64,000 nucleotides of DNA. Source: FEB-35 sp050263095. Lineage in GTDB: Bacteria; Desulfobacterota; Deferrimicrobia; Deferrimicrobiales; Deferrimicrobiaceae. Position 1 is the first letter of the stretch. The number at the start of each line of letters is the position of its first letter. Shown here piece by piece: positions 41,031 through 49,437 of this stretch. Under the pieces are notes generated by a model that saw only the letters and a program-made list of their open reading frames with translations, made no database searches and was not told where the DNA came from. The stretch is taken from the NCBI GenBank assembly GCA_050263095.1, contig JBLNEW010000019.1:1-64000 (forward strand), read 5' to 3'. The translations under genes were made by a program, and so were the position numbers.

Positions 41031-41798
41031 CTATGCGCGGGCGGAAAGGATCGCCCGGGCCGCCCCTTCGAAGTCCTTGTCCACGTAGTCGAAGACGGAC
41101 CTGCCTTCGAGGTCCCGAAGCGCCAGCTCGTCGCTGTAGGCGAGAACGACGTCCGCGGACAAACCTTCGCCCGACAGCTGCCGCCGCAGGGCGGGCAGGC
41201 TCGCGGGCCTGACCTTGTTGGCGACGATCCGGGCGTTCCGGATTCCAAGCGCCGGAACCATGGCAAGGATGCGCTTGGCCGTCTCCACGGACCGCATGCC
41301 CGCCTCAACGATTATCAGAAGCAGGTCGAGGCCCTCGACGGCGGCCCTGCCGAACGCCTCCAGCCCCGCCTCGAGGTCCAGGATCACCGACTCGTCCTTC
41401 GCAAGGACCAGCCTGCGGACGAGCGCACGCACGAAGGCGGTCTGGGGGCAGAAGCATCCTTCCCCTGCCGACTCGATGGTGCCTATCGGCAGGAGTGAGA
41501 CTCCGCCGTGGCATTTGAGCGCATGGGTCGCCGCGATGTCCGAAACTTTCGGGTTCAGGATGAACATCCCCCCGGGCTCGCCGGTCGATCCGGTCCTTTC
41601 GGCGATAAGGTCCGCCCTTTTGACGAGTGGAATCGCGCTGCCGGAGGGAACTCCTAATGCGTTCGCGAGATTGGGGTCGGAGTCCAGGTCGACGAGCAGC
41701 ACCTTCTGTCCGTCGTCGGAGAGTATCTTCGATAGCAGGACCGAAACCGTGGTCTTGCCGGAGCCGCCCTTGCCCGCTACGGCTATCTTCAGGCCCAT
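41031..41798 (-). CDS. cooC: CO dehydrogenase maturation ATPase CooC
   Basis: A 255-residue MinD/NifH-type P-loop ATPase. Deviant Walker A AGKGGSGKTT (8-17), DLDSDPNLA switch I, and a Cys115-x-Cys117 pair in GEGCFCPQ, matching the CxC nickel-binding motif described for CooC1. It delivers or helps insert nickel into the C-cluster of CooS. It is the last gene of the cooF-cooS-oxidoreductase-cooC set; its ATG lies inside the end of the upstream oxidoreductase gene (10-base overlap). Confidence 0.92.
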   Translation of the reverse strand: MGLKIAVAGKGGSGKTTVSVLLSKILSDDGQKVLLVDLDSDPNLANALGVPSGSAIPLVKRADLIAERTGSTGEPGGMFILNPKVSDIAATHALKCHGGVSLLPIGTIESAGEGCFCPQTAFVRALVRRLVLAKDESVILDLEAGLEAFGRAAVEGLDLLLIIVEAGMRSVETAKRILAMVPALGIRNARIVANKVRPASLPALRRQLSGEGLSADVVLAYSDELALRDLEGRSVFDYVDKDFEGAARAILSARA

Positions 41799-43033
41799 GA
41801 GAAGCTGCGCGATGCCAGGAGGGGGCCCAGCCCCAGGTCCAGCCTGCCGCGGAGCAGCAAGCCCAGCTCGCCCGGCGGAAATTTTTTCAGGACCGCTGGC
41901 ACAAGGCCCCTCATATCCTCGGGATCCCCGACCATTTGAAGCCCGATCACCGCTTTCCCGTCCAGGGTCGCCCTCGCGAAGCTCCTTCCCACCGTGAAAT
42001 CGGCATGGTCGCTCCCGTCGATGTCCCCGATGCGCGCCGCGATCACGGGATCCAGCTTCACGATGTTTCCGATGAAGGAAGGCGGGCAGACGGCTTTTCC
42101 CCCGGCGATGTTTTTCGCCGCGACCTCCCCCTGCGTTCTTGCATTGACGACCAGCTGCCCGACCTCCTTCCTGCCTGTGATCGTCTCGAACCGGACGACG
42201 TCGCCCGCGGCGTAGATCCCCGCCTCCCCGGTTTCCATTGCCGGCGAGACGGGAATACCCTCGGAATCGCCCATGCCGCCGTCCAGGAATCCGGTGTTCG
42301 GCTCCACGCCGGTCGCGATTATCATCACGTCGCATGGGATCTTGGCGCCGTCCTTAAGGATTATCTCGCGCGCGGCGTCGCCGTCCGCGTGCACATCGGC
42401 TATGTGCGCCCCCGTGTGGAGCTTGAGATGGCGCCTGGAGTCGAGGACGGGATGAAGCCTGGCCGCGACGTCTTCCTGGAGCATGGTCGCAAGGATCCGG
42501 GGCCCGATTTCGATCACCGAAACCGAAACGCCGGCATCCTTGAGCGCCTCCGCCAGCAGCATACCGACCCTTCCGGCGCCGACGACCGCGATCCTTGCGG
42601 CGCCCTCTTCCAGGAATTTCCTAAGGGCAAGCGCATCCTCCATGCGCTTCAATGCGAAGACGTTCCGGCACCGCGCGAATATCCCTTTGAGGCTCCCCGG
42701 GATCCAGGCCTTCGCACCCGTGGCGATCAGAGCCTTGTCGAATCCTATCGTCTCGCCGCTTTCGAGCAGGGCTTTTCTTTTGTCCGGGAACAGTTTTTCG
42801 ATCCTGGCGCCCGCCAGGAAGCGGACGCCTGGAAGCGCGTCGTCGCCCGGATCGAAGAGGCAAAGGTCGACCGGCTGCTTCCTGCCCGCGGCGAGCTCGG
42901 GCAGAAGGTGCGGGCAGTAGGCGGGGCGGTTTTCCGCCGAGACCATCGTGACGGAAATGCCCTTCTCGCGCGCCAGGGTCCTGGCGGCCTGGATGCCCGC
43001 ATACCCGTTTCCGGCTATAAGGACGCGCTCCAT
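41789..43033 (-). CDS. FAD/NAD(P)-dependent oxidoreductase of the CO dehydrogenase operon
   Basis: A 414-residue pyridine-nucleotide-disulfide-type flavoprotein. FAD-binding GNGYAGIQAARTL at the N-terminus, DKALIATGA, NAD(P)-binding VVGAGRVGMLLAEAL near residue 150, and the second FAD motif GIYAAGDVVRF near 275. No redox-active CxxxxC is seen; YCPH near residue 40 carries one Cys at the position used by CoA-disulfide or NADH oxidases. Such genes recur beside cooS in anaerobes and are thought to pass electrons from CooF to NAD(P). It starts 25 bases after cooS. Confidence 0.88.
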   Translation of the reverse strand: MERVLIAGNGYAGIQAARTLAREKGISVTMVSAENRPAYCPHLLPELAAGRKQPVDLCLFDPGDDALPGVRFLAGARIEKLFPDKRKALLESGETIGFDKALIATGAKAWIPGSLKGIFARCRNVFALKRMEDALALRKFLEEGAARIAVVGAGRVGMLLAEALKDAGVSVSVIEIGPRILATMLQEDVAARLHPVLDSRRHLKLHTGAHIADVHADGDAAREIILKDGAKIPCDVMIIATGVEPNTGFLDGGMGDSEGIPVSPAMETGEAGIYAAGDVVRFETITGRKEVGQLVVNARTQGEVAAKNIAGGKAVCPPSFIGNIVKLDPVIAARIGDIDGSDHADFTVGRSFARATLDGKAVIGLQMVGDPEDMRGLVPAVLKKFPPGELGLLLRGRLDLGLGPLLASRSFSWA

Positions 43034-43058
43034 CGGTTCTTTCCGGTTTTCCCGCGTT

Positions 43059-44990
43059 TCAGGCCTGAGCGAGGCCCAGCGCCCGGCGCTTCGCCCGCAG
43101 ATGCGCGATTATCCCGGCGGCCGCCGCCGAGGGATCGGTCTCCACGAGGACCTTCCCGCCGTTCAATCCAGGCAGCTTCTCCGTCAGGAGCCCGATCGCG
43201 AACGGGCTGCCGAAAACCCTGGGCGGCGGCGCGACATGCACGAGAATGCCTGCCGCGAGGAAGAAGCTGCCGATGGATATGGCCTTTTCCGTGATGAACT
43301 CGGGGGCGGAGCCGGCCACCGGGAGCTGGCTGATATCGACGCCGATCTTGCCCGCCAGGGCGGCAAGCAGGTCGTAGATCCGAGAATTGTCAACGCACGA
43401 ACCCATGTGCAGGACCGGCGGGAGCGGAGCGCCCAGCCCCGCCGCCCGTCCAAGCGCCGTGAGGACTTTCTTGAGCTTTTCGCCGGCGAATTTATCGGTC
43501 GCCTCGCCCGTCAGAAATCCGGCCTGGGCCAGGATGTGGTTTACGCATCCGGTGGTGACGATGAGGACGTTGTTGCGTAGCAGTTCCGCGGCCATCCTCT
43601 CCGTCATCGAGGATTGGCGCAGCTTCGGATTCGGGCAGCCGACGATGCCGACCGCGCCCAGGATGTCCCCCGAGGCGACGGCGTCGACGACCGGCGCCAG
43701 CGGATCGGCCGCGTCGGCGGCGGACAGCACGGAGACGAGCGCCTCGACGGAGATGCCCGTCAGCATCTTGGCGCTTGCATCGGGGATCTGGGTCTGCAGA
43801 CCCGAGGTTTTTCTCTCCTTGAACGCCGCGATTCCGTGGCGCAGAATCTCCTGCGCTCGTTCATCCGCCGATTCCGGCTCGAACCCGACGTGTATGGCGT
43901 CCGGGTTCCTGACGAACGGCACGGTGGTGATGAACCTCGTCTTGTAGCATTTTGCGATCGTCGCCAGGCCCGGCCAGATGCATTGGATGTCCACGACCAT
44001 CGCGTCTATCGCTCCGGTCGTAAGAAACAGCTCCGCCTGCGCTAGGTGGCCTGCGTAGGAGGCGCCCGACCGCGTGGCCAGCTCGTTGCCGATGCAGCAG
44101 ATGCCGACCACGTTGATGCCGTCGGCGCCGGCCTTCTTCGCCTCCTCCTCCATCTTGTCCGCCCATTCCACGAGCTTGGAAGCGAGAATCGGGTTATGGC
44201 CGTGGCAGGCTATGTTGACGGCCCCGGCTTTTATGACCGCGTAGTTTGCGGAAACCACCTTCGGGGATGGGGTTCCGAAGAGGATGTCGGACAGGTCGGT
44301 GGCCAGCATCAGGCCGGCGAAGTTGTCCACCATGCCCATCCTTAAAGTTGCGATCCACAGGTTCAGCGGGTCCGCGTCGTTGCCCATGGAGGTCCGGTGC
44401 ATCGCGGTCTCGATCTCGTTGTGCGGATTCGAGACGAGGAGCCCGAGTTTTTCCCACTTGTCGTATTCCCTCTTGGAGGAGCGTCCCCGGATCCAGTTCA
44501 TCGGCTTGCCGTCCTGCCTCCCGAAGTCCTCGAGCGCCTTGCGGGCGACCTCCCCGGCGATAGCCTGCGCGGTCCTGCCGTCGGTCGCTATCCCGAGCCG
44601 GCCCGCGACCGAGAGCAGCTTGGCCTCGTCCCTGACCGCGTATCCCGGCGCCTTCCCTTCCGAGACTTCCAGGAGGAGCAGGGCGAGCTCCCGCGCGTGC
44701 CCGGCGTGCGAGGAGGCGCCGCCGACGGCGGCCCGCAGGAAGTTCCTGGCCACGATCACGTCGGCGTCCGCGCCGCAAACGCCCAGTTTCGGACCGTTGT
44801 CGAAAGGATCGATGCGGCAGGGGCCCAGGTAGCACAGGACGCAGCAGGTGCCCAGCTCGCCGAATCCGCACTGCGGCATCATTTTCCTGAGGCGGTCGAT
44901 CCCGAGCTGGACGTTGTCCCGCTCGGCCTTCCGGATGAGCTCCAGGTCGCCGGGATTGGTGAATTCGGTCCTTCTCGTCTTGTCACCCAC
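43059..44990 (-). CDS. cooS: Anaerobic carbon monoxide dehydrogenase, catalytic subunit
   Basis: A 643-residue Ni-Fe-S enzyme that oxidises CO to CO2 (reversibly). Cluster ligands: Cys41 and Cys49 (D-cluster), Cys50, Cys53, Cys58 and Cys72 (B-cluster) in CGFGELGTCCVLCYLGPC and GVCGADA; C-cluster residues in CHGHNPIL (His263), VVGICCIGNE, VDIQCIWPG, VGCPNPKL, TTGCVNHIL and MGSCVDNSR; the catalytic Lys in EFITEKAISIG; His95 in SSHAGH for proton transfer. All are present, so it should be active. Start is GTG 44990 with AAGGAG seven bases upstream, overlapping the cooF stop. No acsB genes are seen, arguing for a stand-alone CODH. Confidence 0.96.
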   Translation of the reverse strand: MGDKTRRTEFTNPGDLELIRKAERDNVQLGIDRLRKMMPQCGFGELGTCCVLCYLGPCRIDPFDNGPKLGVCGADADVIVARNFLRAAVGGASSHAGHARELALLLLEVSEGKAPGYAVRDEAKLLSVAGRLGIATDGRTAQAIAGEVARKALEDFGRQDGKPMNWIRGRSSKREYDKWEKLGLLVSNPHNEIETAMHRTSMGNDADPLNLWIATLRMGMVDNFAGLMLATDLSDILFGTPSPKVVSANYAVIKAGAVNIACHGHNPILASKLVEWADKMEEEAKKAGADGINVVGICCIGNELATRSGASYAGHLAQAELFLTTGAIDAMVVDIQCIWPGLATIAKCYKTRFITTVPFVRNPDAIHVGFEPESADERAQEILRHGIAAFKERKTSGLQTQIPDASAKMLTGISVEALVSVLSAADAADPLAPVVDAVASGDILGAVGIVGCPNPKLRQSSMTERMAAELLRNNVLIVTTGCVNHILAQAGFLTGEATDKFAGEKLKKVLTALGRAAGLGAPLPPVLHMGSCVDNSRIYDLLAALAGKIGVDISQLPVAGSAPEFITEKAISIGSFFLAAGILVHVAPPPRVFGSPFAIGLLTEKLPGLNGGKVLVETDPSAAAAGIIAHLRAKRRALGLAQA

Positions 44991-45567
44991 GGGCCATCTC
45001 CTTCCGCATCGCAAGGATGATTTCGAGCGAAGACATCTTGCGCGGGGCGGCTGCGCCCGCACCGGCCAGGGCGGCGGTTTCCCGCGCGGCCGTTTCCGAG
45101 ATCTTGGTCGAGGCGATTTCATCGAAGTCCGCGAACGTGAGCGCCTGGGTGGGGCACCCCGAGGCGCAGGCGGGGGCAAGCCCCTCGCGAAGTAGGTCCC
45201 GGCAGCCGTCGCATTTGTACGCCTTTTTCCGGTCGAACGAGAGGCGGACCGCGCCGTACGGGCAGACGAGCAGGCATGTGAAGCACCCGATGCACTTTTC
45301 ATCCCTGACCTGGACGGTGCCGGTGCGGGCGTCCTCCTCGATGGCCCCCACGGGGCAGGCGAGGAGGCAGGGGGCGTTTTCGCAATGGACGCAGCGGACC
45401 GGGACGTTTAGGCCCGGCGCCCATGAGACGCGGACGCGGGTAAGGGTCGGAGGGGACTCGAATATGGCGGAATGGAGGCTGCCGGAGCGGGAGTGGGCGA
45501 TGGAGCACTGGACTTCGCATGTCCGGCAGGCGGTGCATTTCAGCGGATCGAGGGCGACTTTTTTCAT
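44983..45567 (-). CDS. cooF: CooF-type 4Fe-4S ferredoxin, electron acceptor of CooS
   Basis: A 194-residue polyferredoxin with four Cys sets for four [4Fe-4S] clusters: C11-x2-C14-x2-C17-x3-C21, CVHCENAPCLLACP (59-72), CIGCFTCLLVCP, and CDGCRDLLREGLAPAC with CASGCP. This matches the HycB/CooF type that takes electrons from CooS. The C-terminal 40 residues are Ala-rich and unconserved. ATG 45567 follows a GGGGGAAG stretch. A TTGACA-like -35 element lies on the minus strand at 45648-45653. Confidence 0.93.
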   Translation of the reverse strand: MKKVALDPLKCTACRTCEVQCSIAHSRSGSLHSAIFESPPTLTRVRVSWAPGLNVPVRCVHCENAPCLLACPVGAIEEDARTGTVQVRDEKCIGCFTCLLVCPYGAVRLSFDRKKAYKCDGCRDLLREGLAPACASGCPTQALTFADFDEIASTKISETAARETAALAGAGAAAPRKMSSLEIILAMRKEMARG

Positions 45568-45686
45568 CCGGTTCTTCCCCCTTAATCGCCGGAATGGGTG
45601 GGGCGGGGCGCGAGGATGCTTAAATCGTCGCAGGACGGCGGGCGGCTGTCAAACGGATTGAAGGCGGGAGGCTTCCGGAAGCGCGC

Positions 45687-46010
45687 TCAGCGTGCGGGGA
45701 GCGCCCCCATTCGAGGATCGGAGGTTATGTAGATCAGTAACACCACGAGATTGAGCGAAAAGACCGCGGAGCCCGAAACCATGAGCAGCCCGCCGAGGGG
45801 ATGCGATTCCCCGATCTTGAGCAGTACGGCCCCGGCGGCGGCGAGTCCCATCATCGGAAGGATCCACTGGTTGAGATATCTGCCGAGATCGGTTACCTGG
45901 GAGATCACGGCGCTGGAAATCCTTCCCTCGAGGACGTCCAGGAGCTGCACGACGACCCCCTCCACGAGAATGATCCCCGACAGGATTGCCAGCAGCATGT
46001 AGAATCTCAC
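45687..46010 (-). CDS. Small membrane protein upstream of the coo operon
   Basis: A 107-residue protein with three probable transmembrane helices (YMLLAILSGIILVEGVVVQLL, WILPMMGLAAAGAVLL, LLMVSGSAVFSLNLVVLLIYI). No family is recognised. Start is GTG 46010 because GGAGG lies six bases upstream; an in-frame ATG at 46061 would place the palindrome inside the coding region. It lies 119 bases upstream of cooF on the same strand and could be part of the same transcript, or be independent. The 15-bp palindrome lies 22-36 bases upstream of its start. Confidence 0.6.
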   Translation of the reverse strand: MRFYMLLAILSGIILVEGVVVQLLDVLEGRISSAVISQVTDLGRYLNQWILPMMGLAAAGAVLLKIGESHPLGGLLMVSGSAVFSLNLVVLLIYITSDPRMGALPAR

Positions 46011-46329
46011 GGTCCGCCTCCGGCGGTTTTGTGTATACAGTATACAATAACCAACCGCCACGTCGATACACTATCCTTAACGGCAAACGGGGGGAAAAAA
46101 TTCAATCGGCCCGCAAGGCGGGACGGATTTACATTATATTGCCCAAAACCCGGTTTGCCGTTGTCCGCATCGGCCGATTCCCCTCCGGCCCGTTTTGACT
46201 TTAGAGTGCGCCGGGCCCCGGATCGTTCCCATCCGCGAGACGAATTTCATCCCGATCAGGGCGAAAACCGCCGAAAAATGCGGGCGCCTGCATCTTACTG
46301 TGGGGGATGACGGGAAAGGAGGCTTGCCG
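46011..46329. other. Divergent intergenic region upstream of GH15 gene
   Basis: 319 bases between the small membrane protein gene and the GH15 gene. It contains the second palindrome copy (46032-46046), a lower-GC stretch around 46080-46150 (TTTACATTATATTGCC, a promoter-like patch for the plus strand), and the GH15 ribosome-binding site AAAGGAGG (46315-46322). The frame upstream of 46330 is open from 46195 but non-conserved. Confidence 0.5.
46032..46046. promoter_or_regulatory. 15-bp palindrome TGTATACAGTATACA (copy 2)
   Basis: Identical to the site at 7686-7700, with the same preceding G and in the same orientation. On the minus strand it contains TATACT, a -10-like box giving an expected start about 22 bases before GTG 46010. 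In both copies ATCG(G/A)C stands exactly 17 bases upstream of TATACT, at the -35 distance. The palindrome therefore overlaps a likely promoter core, a classic repressor position. Confidence 0.55.
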
Positions 46330-48411
46330 ATGCCCAGGGACCTCCCGTTGGGGAACGGTTCCCTGCTCGTGAATTTCGATTCCGCGTACCGGGTGAGGGA
46401 CGTCTATTTCCCCCACGTCGGCATGGAGAACCACGCGCAGGGACACGCCTTCAGGTTCGGCGTATGGGTGGACGGCATGTTCCGCTGGATCGAGGATCCC
46501 GGGTGGGTGCGGGACCTTCGCTACCGCACCGACACGCTGGTTACCTCGGTGAGCCTCCATCATCCGGAGCTGGAGCTGGGGATCGAATGCGGGGACGCCG
46601 TCGACATGGCTGTGAACCTGTTCGTACGGCGCTTCGATATCCACGAGCTCTCGGGACGGGAGCGCGAAGTCAGGCTCTTCTTCCACCACGACTTCCGCAT
46701 CCTGGAGAATCCGGTCGGGGACACCGCTTATTATGAGCCGCAGCGGCGCTGTCTCATCCACTACAAGGGGAAGCGATGGTTCCTGATCAACGGGGCGAAA
46801 TGGAACGGCTCGCCGCCGGGGTTCGTCGAGGACGACGGGGCCGATGGAACGGGGCCCGCGGGAATGACGGTGGGGATCGACCAGTGGGCGACCGGCGTCA
46901 AGGAGTTCATGGGAAAGGAGGGGACCTGGAAGGACGCCGAGGACGGACTGCTCCAGGGGAATCCGATCGCGCAGGGATCGGTTGACTCCACTATCGGGCT
47001 CTCGGCGAAAACGTCCCCGGGCTTTCCGGCCGTCATCCATTACTGGATGGCCGCGGGCGAGTCGTTCGACGAGGTGACGGAAATCAACCGGAGCGTCCGG
47101 AAGCGGGGCCCGGACGACTTCCTCGGCCGGACGCGCGCCTACTGGGAGCTGTGGGTGGACAAGTCCGATTGGGACTTCGGGGGGATTCCGGAGGGGATCG
47201 TCGGCTGTTTCAAGCGCAGCCTCCTGATACTGCGCACCCAGATCGACGGCGCCGGCGGGATCACCGCCGCGAACGACCACGACATCATACAGTTCGCCCG
47301 GGACACGTACAGCTACGTGTGGCCGCGCGACGGGGCGCTAACCGCCTTCGCCCTGGACCTTTCGGACCACTTCCAGGCCTCTCAGGCGTTTTTCGATTTC
47401 TGCCACCGGGTCATCACGAAGGAGGGGTACTTCCTGCACAAGTACAACCCGGACGGTTCCCTGGCCAGCTCCTGGCATCCCTGGCAGGGGAAGGAAGGAA
47501 AGCAGCTCCCGATCCAGGAGGACGAAACGGGGCTGGTCCTTTGGGCGCTCTGGAAGCACATGGACCGGTTCGGGGACGTCGAATGGATAAAGGACAAGTA
47601 CCGCGGGCTGGTCGCTCGCTCGGCTGACTGGATGGTTTCCTACACGAACAAGGCGACCGGCCTGCCGCTTCCCAGCTACGACCTGTGGGAAGAGCGGTAC
47701 GGCGTGCACGCCTTCACCGTCGCGGCGGTCTGGGCGGGACTGATCGCCGCCTCGCGCTTCGCGTACCGTTTCAACGAGGGGCACCTTGCGCAGAAATGGA
47801 AAGGCGCCGCCGACGCGATCAGGGCGGCGGCCGACCGGTTCCTCTACCGGCCGGAGCTGGGGCGGTTCGTCCGCACGGTGTACGTGAGCGCGGAAGGGGA
47901 TGTGGACGCCGACCAGACCCTGGACGCGAGCCTCTACGGGCTTTGGTATTTCGGAATGTATCCTCCCGACGATCCCAGGATCGTCCGGACGATGGAGGCG
48001 GTGCGGGAACGGCTCTGGGTAAAGACCGACGTCGGGGGGATGTCGCGGTACGAAAACGATATCTATCACCAGGCGTCCGGGGACATCGAGCGCGTGCCCG
48101 GGAACCCATGGTTCGTCTGCACTCTATGGATGGCCCAGTGGCACGTCGCGCTGGCGAAAAACCGGGCGGACCTGGAACCCGCCCTGGACATCTTGAAATG
48201 GGCGGCCGCGCGCGCCCTGCCAAGCGGCGTGCTCGCGGAGCAGGTCCATCCGTACACCAACGCGCCGCTGTCGGTCTCGCCGCTTACGTGGAGCCACGCC
48301 GCGTTCGTGACGGCATTTCTGGAGTACGCGGACCGGCAGGCGGGCCTTTCGGCATGTCCCGCGTGCGGAGAACGCCGCCGCTTGAAGCACGCGAACCGTG
48401 AAGGGAAATGA
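46330..48411 (+). CDS. Glycoside hydrolase family 15 (glucoamylase/trehalase-like) protein
   Basis: A 693-residue two-domain enzyme: an N-terminal beta-sandwich (about 1-280, LGNGSLLVNFDSAYRVRDVY, YFPHVGMENHAQG) and a C-terminal (alpha/alpha)6 barrel. Barrel motifs: YVWPRDGALTAFAL, LPSYDLWEERYGVHAFT (general-acid Glu region), GNPWFVCTLWMAQ and GVLAEQVHP (general-base Glu region). It should release glucose from alpha-glucans; no signal peptide, so cytoplasmic action on glycogen-like or malto-oligosaccharide substrates. ATG 46330 is set by AAAGGAGG seven bases upstream. A short Cys-containing tail (CPACGERRR) ends the protein. Confidence 0.9.
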   Translation: MPRDLPLGNGSLLVNFDSAYRVRDVYFPHVGMENHAQGHAFRFGVWVDGMFRWIEDPGWVRDLRYRTDTLVTSVSLHHPELELGIECGDAVDMAVNLFVRRFDIHELSGREREVRLFFHHDFRILENPVGDTAYYEPQRRCLIHYKGKRWFLINGAKWNGSPPGFVEDDGADGTGPAGMTVGIDQWATGVKEFMGKEGTWKDAEDGLLQGNPIAQGSVDSTIGLSAKTSPGFPAVIHYWMAAGESFDEVTEINRSVRKRGPDDFLGRTRAYWELWVDKSDWDFGGIPEGIVGCFKRSLLILRTQIDGAGGITAANDHDIIQFARDTYSYVWPRDGALTAFALDLSDHFQASQAFFDFCHRVITKEGYFLHKYNPDGSLASSWHPWQGKEGKQLPIQEDETGLVLWALWKHMDRFGDVEWIKDKYRGLVARSADWMVSYTNKATGLPLPSYDLWEERYGVHAFTVAAVWAGLIAASRFAYRFNEGHLAQKWKGAADAIRAAADRFLYRPELGRFVRTVYVSAEGDVDADQTLDASLYGLWYFGMYPPDDPRIVRTMEAVRERLWVKTDVGGMSRYENDIYHQASGDIERVPGNPWFVCTLWMAQWHVALAKNRADLEPALDILKWAAARALPSGVLAEQVHPYTNAPLSVSPLTWSHAAFVTAFLEYADRQAGLSACPACGERRRLKHANREGK

Positions 48412-48495
48412 CGCGCCCGGGCATTCGGACGCGCTCGCCATTCGTGCGGGATTGACTGTAAAATGGTGCAAAAAAATCCGTGGGAGGAACATCCG

Positions 48496-49002
48496 TTGAT
48501 CCTTCCGTATCGGGGCGTGGTTCCCGCATGCCACCCCACAGTGTTCGTGGCCGAGGGCGCCAAGGTCATCGGCGGCGTGGAAATAGGCGAGGATTCAAGC
48601 GTCTGGTTCAACAGCGTCATCAGGGGGGACATAAACCGGATCCGGATCGGCAGCAGGACCAACGTCCAGGACAACTGCACGCTGCACGTGACGGTCACCA
48701 ACGCCGTGGTCGTCGGCGACTCGGTGACGTTCGGCCACGGGGTCGTCGCCCACGGCTGCACCATAGAGGACCTTTGCCTGATCGGGATCGGCTCGGTGGT
48801 GCTCGACGGGGCGGTGATCGGCAGGGGGAGCGTCATAGGGGCCGGAGCGGTCGTCCCACCGGGCATGGCGGTCCCTCCGCATGCCCTGGTGCTCGGCGTG
48901 CCCGGGAAGGTGGTGAAGATCCTTGCCCCCGGGTCGGCCGACGCCAACAGGATCACGGCGGATCACTACGTCGAGTACGCGCGCACTTACAGGAAAGGAT
49001 GA
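48496..49002 (+). CDS. Gamma-carbonic anhydrase family protein
   Basis: A 168-residue left-handed beta-helix protein: YRGVVPACHPTVFVAEGAKV, SVWFNSVIRGDINRIRIG, TNVQDNCTLHV, FGHGVVAHGC and GIGSVVLDGAVIG. Metal-ligand histidines are at TLHV and GHxVxxHGC. Some members hydrate CO2, others are inactive or act as acetyltransferase-like proteins; activity here is unproven. The start is best read as TTG 48496 (MILPYRG, as in relatives) because GGAGG lies eight bases upstream; ATG 48463 is in frame but without a ribosome site. A thioesterase gene follows by nine bases. Confidence 0.88.
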   Translation: MILPYRGVVPACHPTVFVAEGAKVIGGVEIGEDSSVWFNSVIRGDINRIRIGSRTNVQDNCTLHVTVTNAVVVGDSVTFGHGVVAHGCTIEDLCLIGIGSVVLDGAVIGRGSVIGAGAVVPPGMAVPPHALVLGVPGKVVKILAPGSADANRITADHYVEYARTYRKG

Positions 49003-49011
49003 GGAGGAAAG

Positions 49012-49437
49012 ATGGGGCGGATCGAGGAGATCTGGAACGGGGACCGGCTTATCCAGGATTTCGGCATGAAGCTTCTAGAGGCCAGGGAAGGATACGCGCG
49101 GGTGTCGGTGAAGGTGGAGGACCGGTTCCTGAACGCTCACAATATCGGCCACGGCGTCCTGCTTTTCGCCGCGGCCGACGCCGCCTTCGCGCTGTCGGTG
49201 AACTCGACGGTCGACGCGGTCGGCGTCCAGTGGAGCCTGAACGTCATCCGGGCGGCGAAGCCGGGCGAGGAGGTCGTCGGGGAATCCCGGGTGTTCCACC
49301 GCGGGCGGCAGTCGATGGTCTGCGAGCTCACGGTCACCGCGGGGGACGGACGCGTGCTCGCCCGGGGGCAGTCGACGGCCCTCCCGGTATCGCGCGAAGC
49401 CTACAAGGAGAAAGCCCCGGCGAAGAAGGCTACGTAA
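49012..49437 (+). CDS. PaaI-family hotdog thioesterase
   Basis: A 141-residue hotdog-fold protein: LNAHNIGHGVLLFAAADAAF corresponds to the NxxGxxHGG..FxLADxA signature of PaaI-type thioesterases, with Asn and Asp conserved and the second Gly of HGG changed. GVQWSLNVIRAAKPGEEVVGE follows. It likely hydrolyses aryl- or acyl-CoA esters. ATG 49012 has GAGGAGG upstream. Its stop overlaps the stop of the convergent RND pump gene by eight bases (49430-49437). Confidence 0.85.
   Translation: MGRIEEIWNGDRLIQDFGMKLLEAREGYARVSVKVEDRFLNAHNIGHGVLLFAAADAAFALSVNSTVDAVGVQWSLNVIRAAKPGEEVVGESRVFHRGRQSMVCELTVTAGDGRVLARGQSTALPVSREAYKEKAPAKKAT

Noticed and set aside
41031..45567. Acetyl-CoA synthase or Coo hydrogenase complex
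   Set aside because: No acsB, acsC/D, cooMKLXUH, cooA or rcoM genes are visible within the window.
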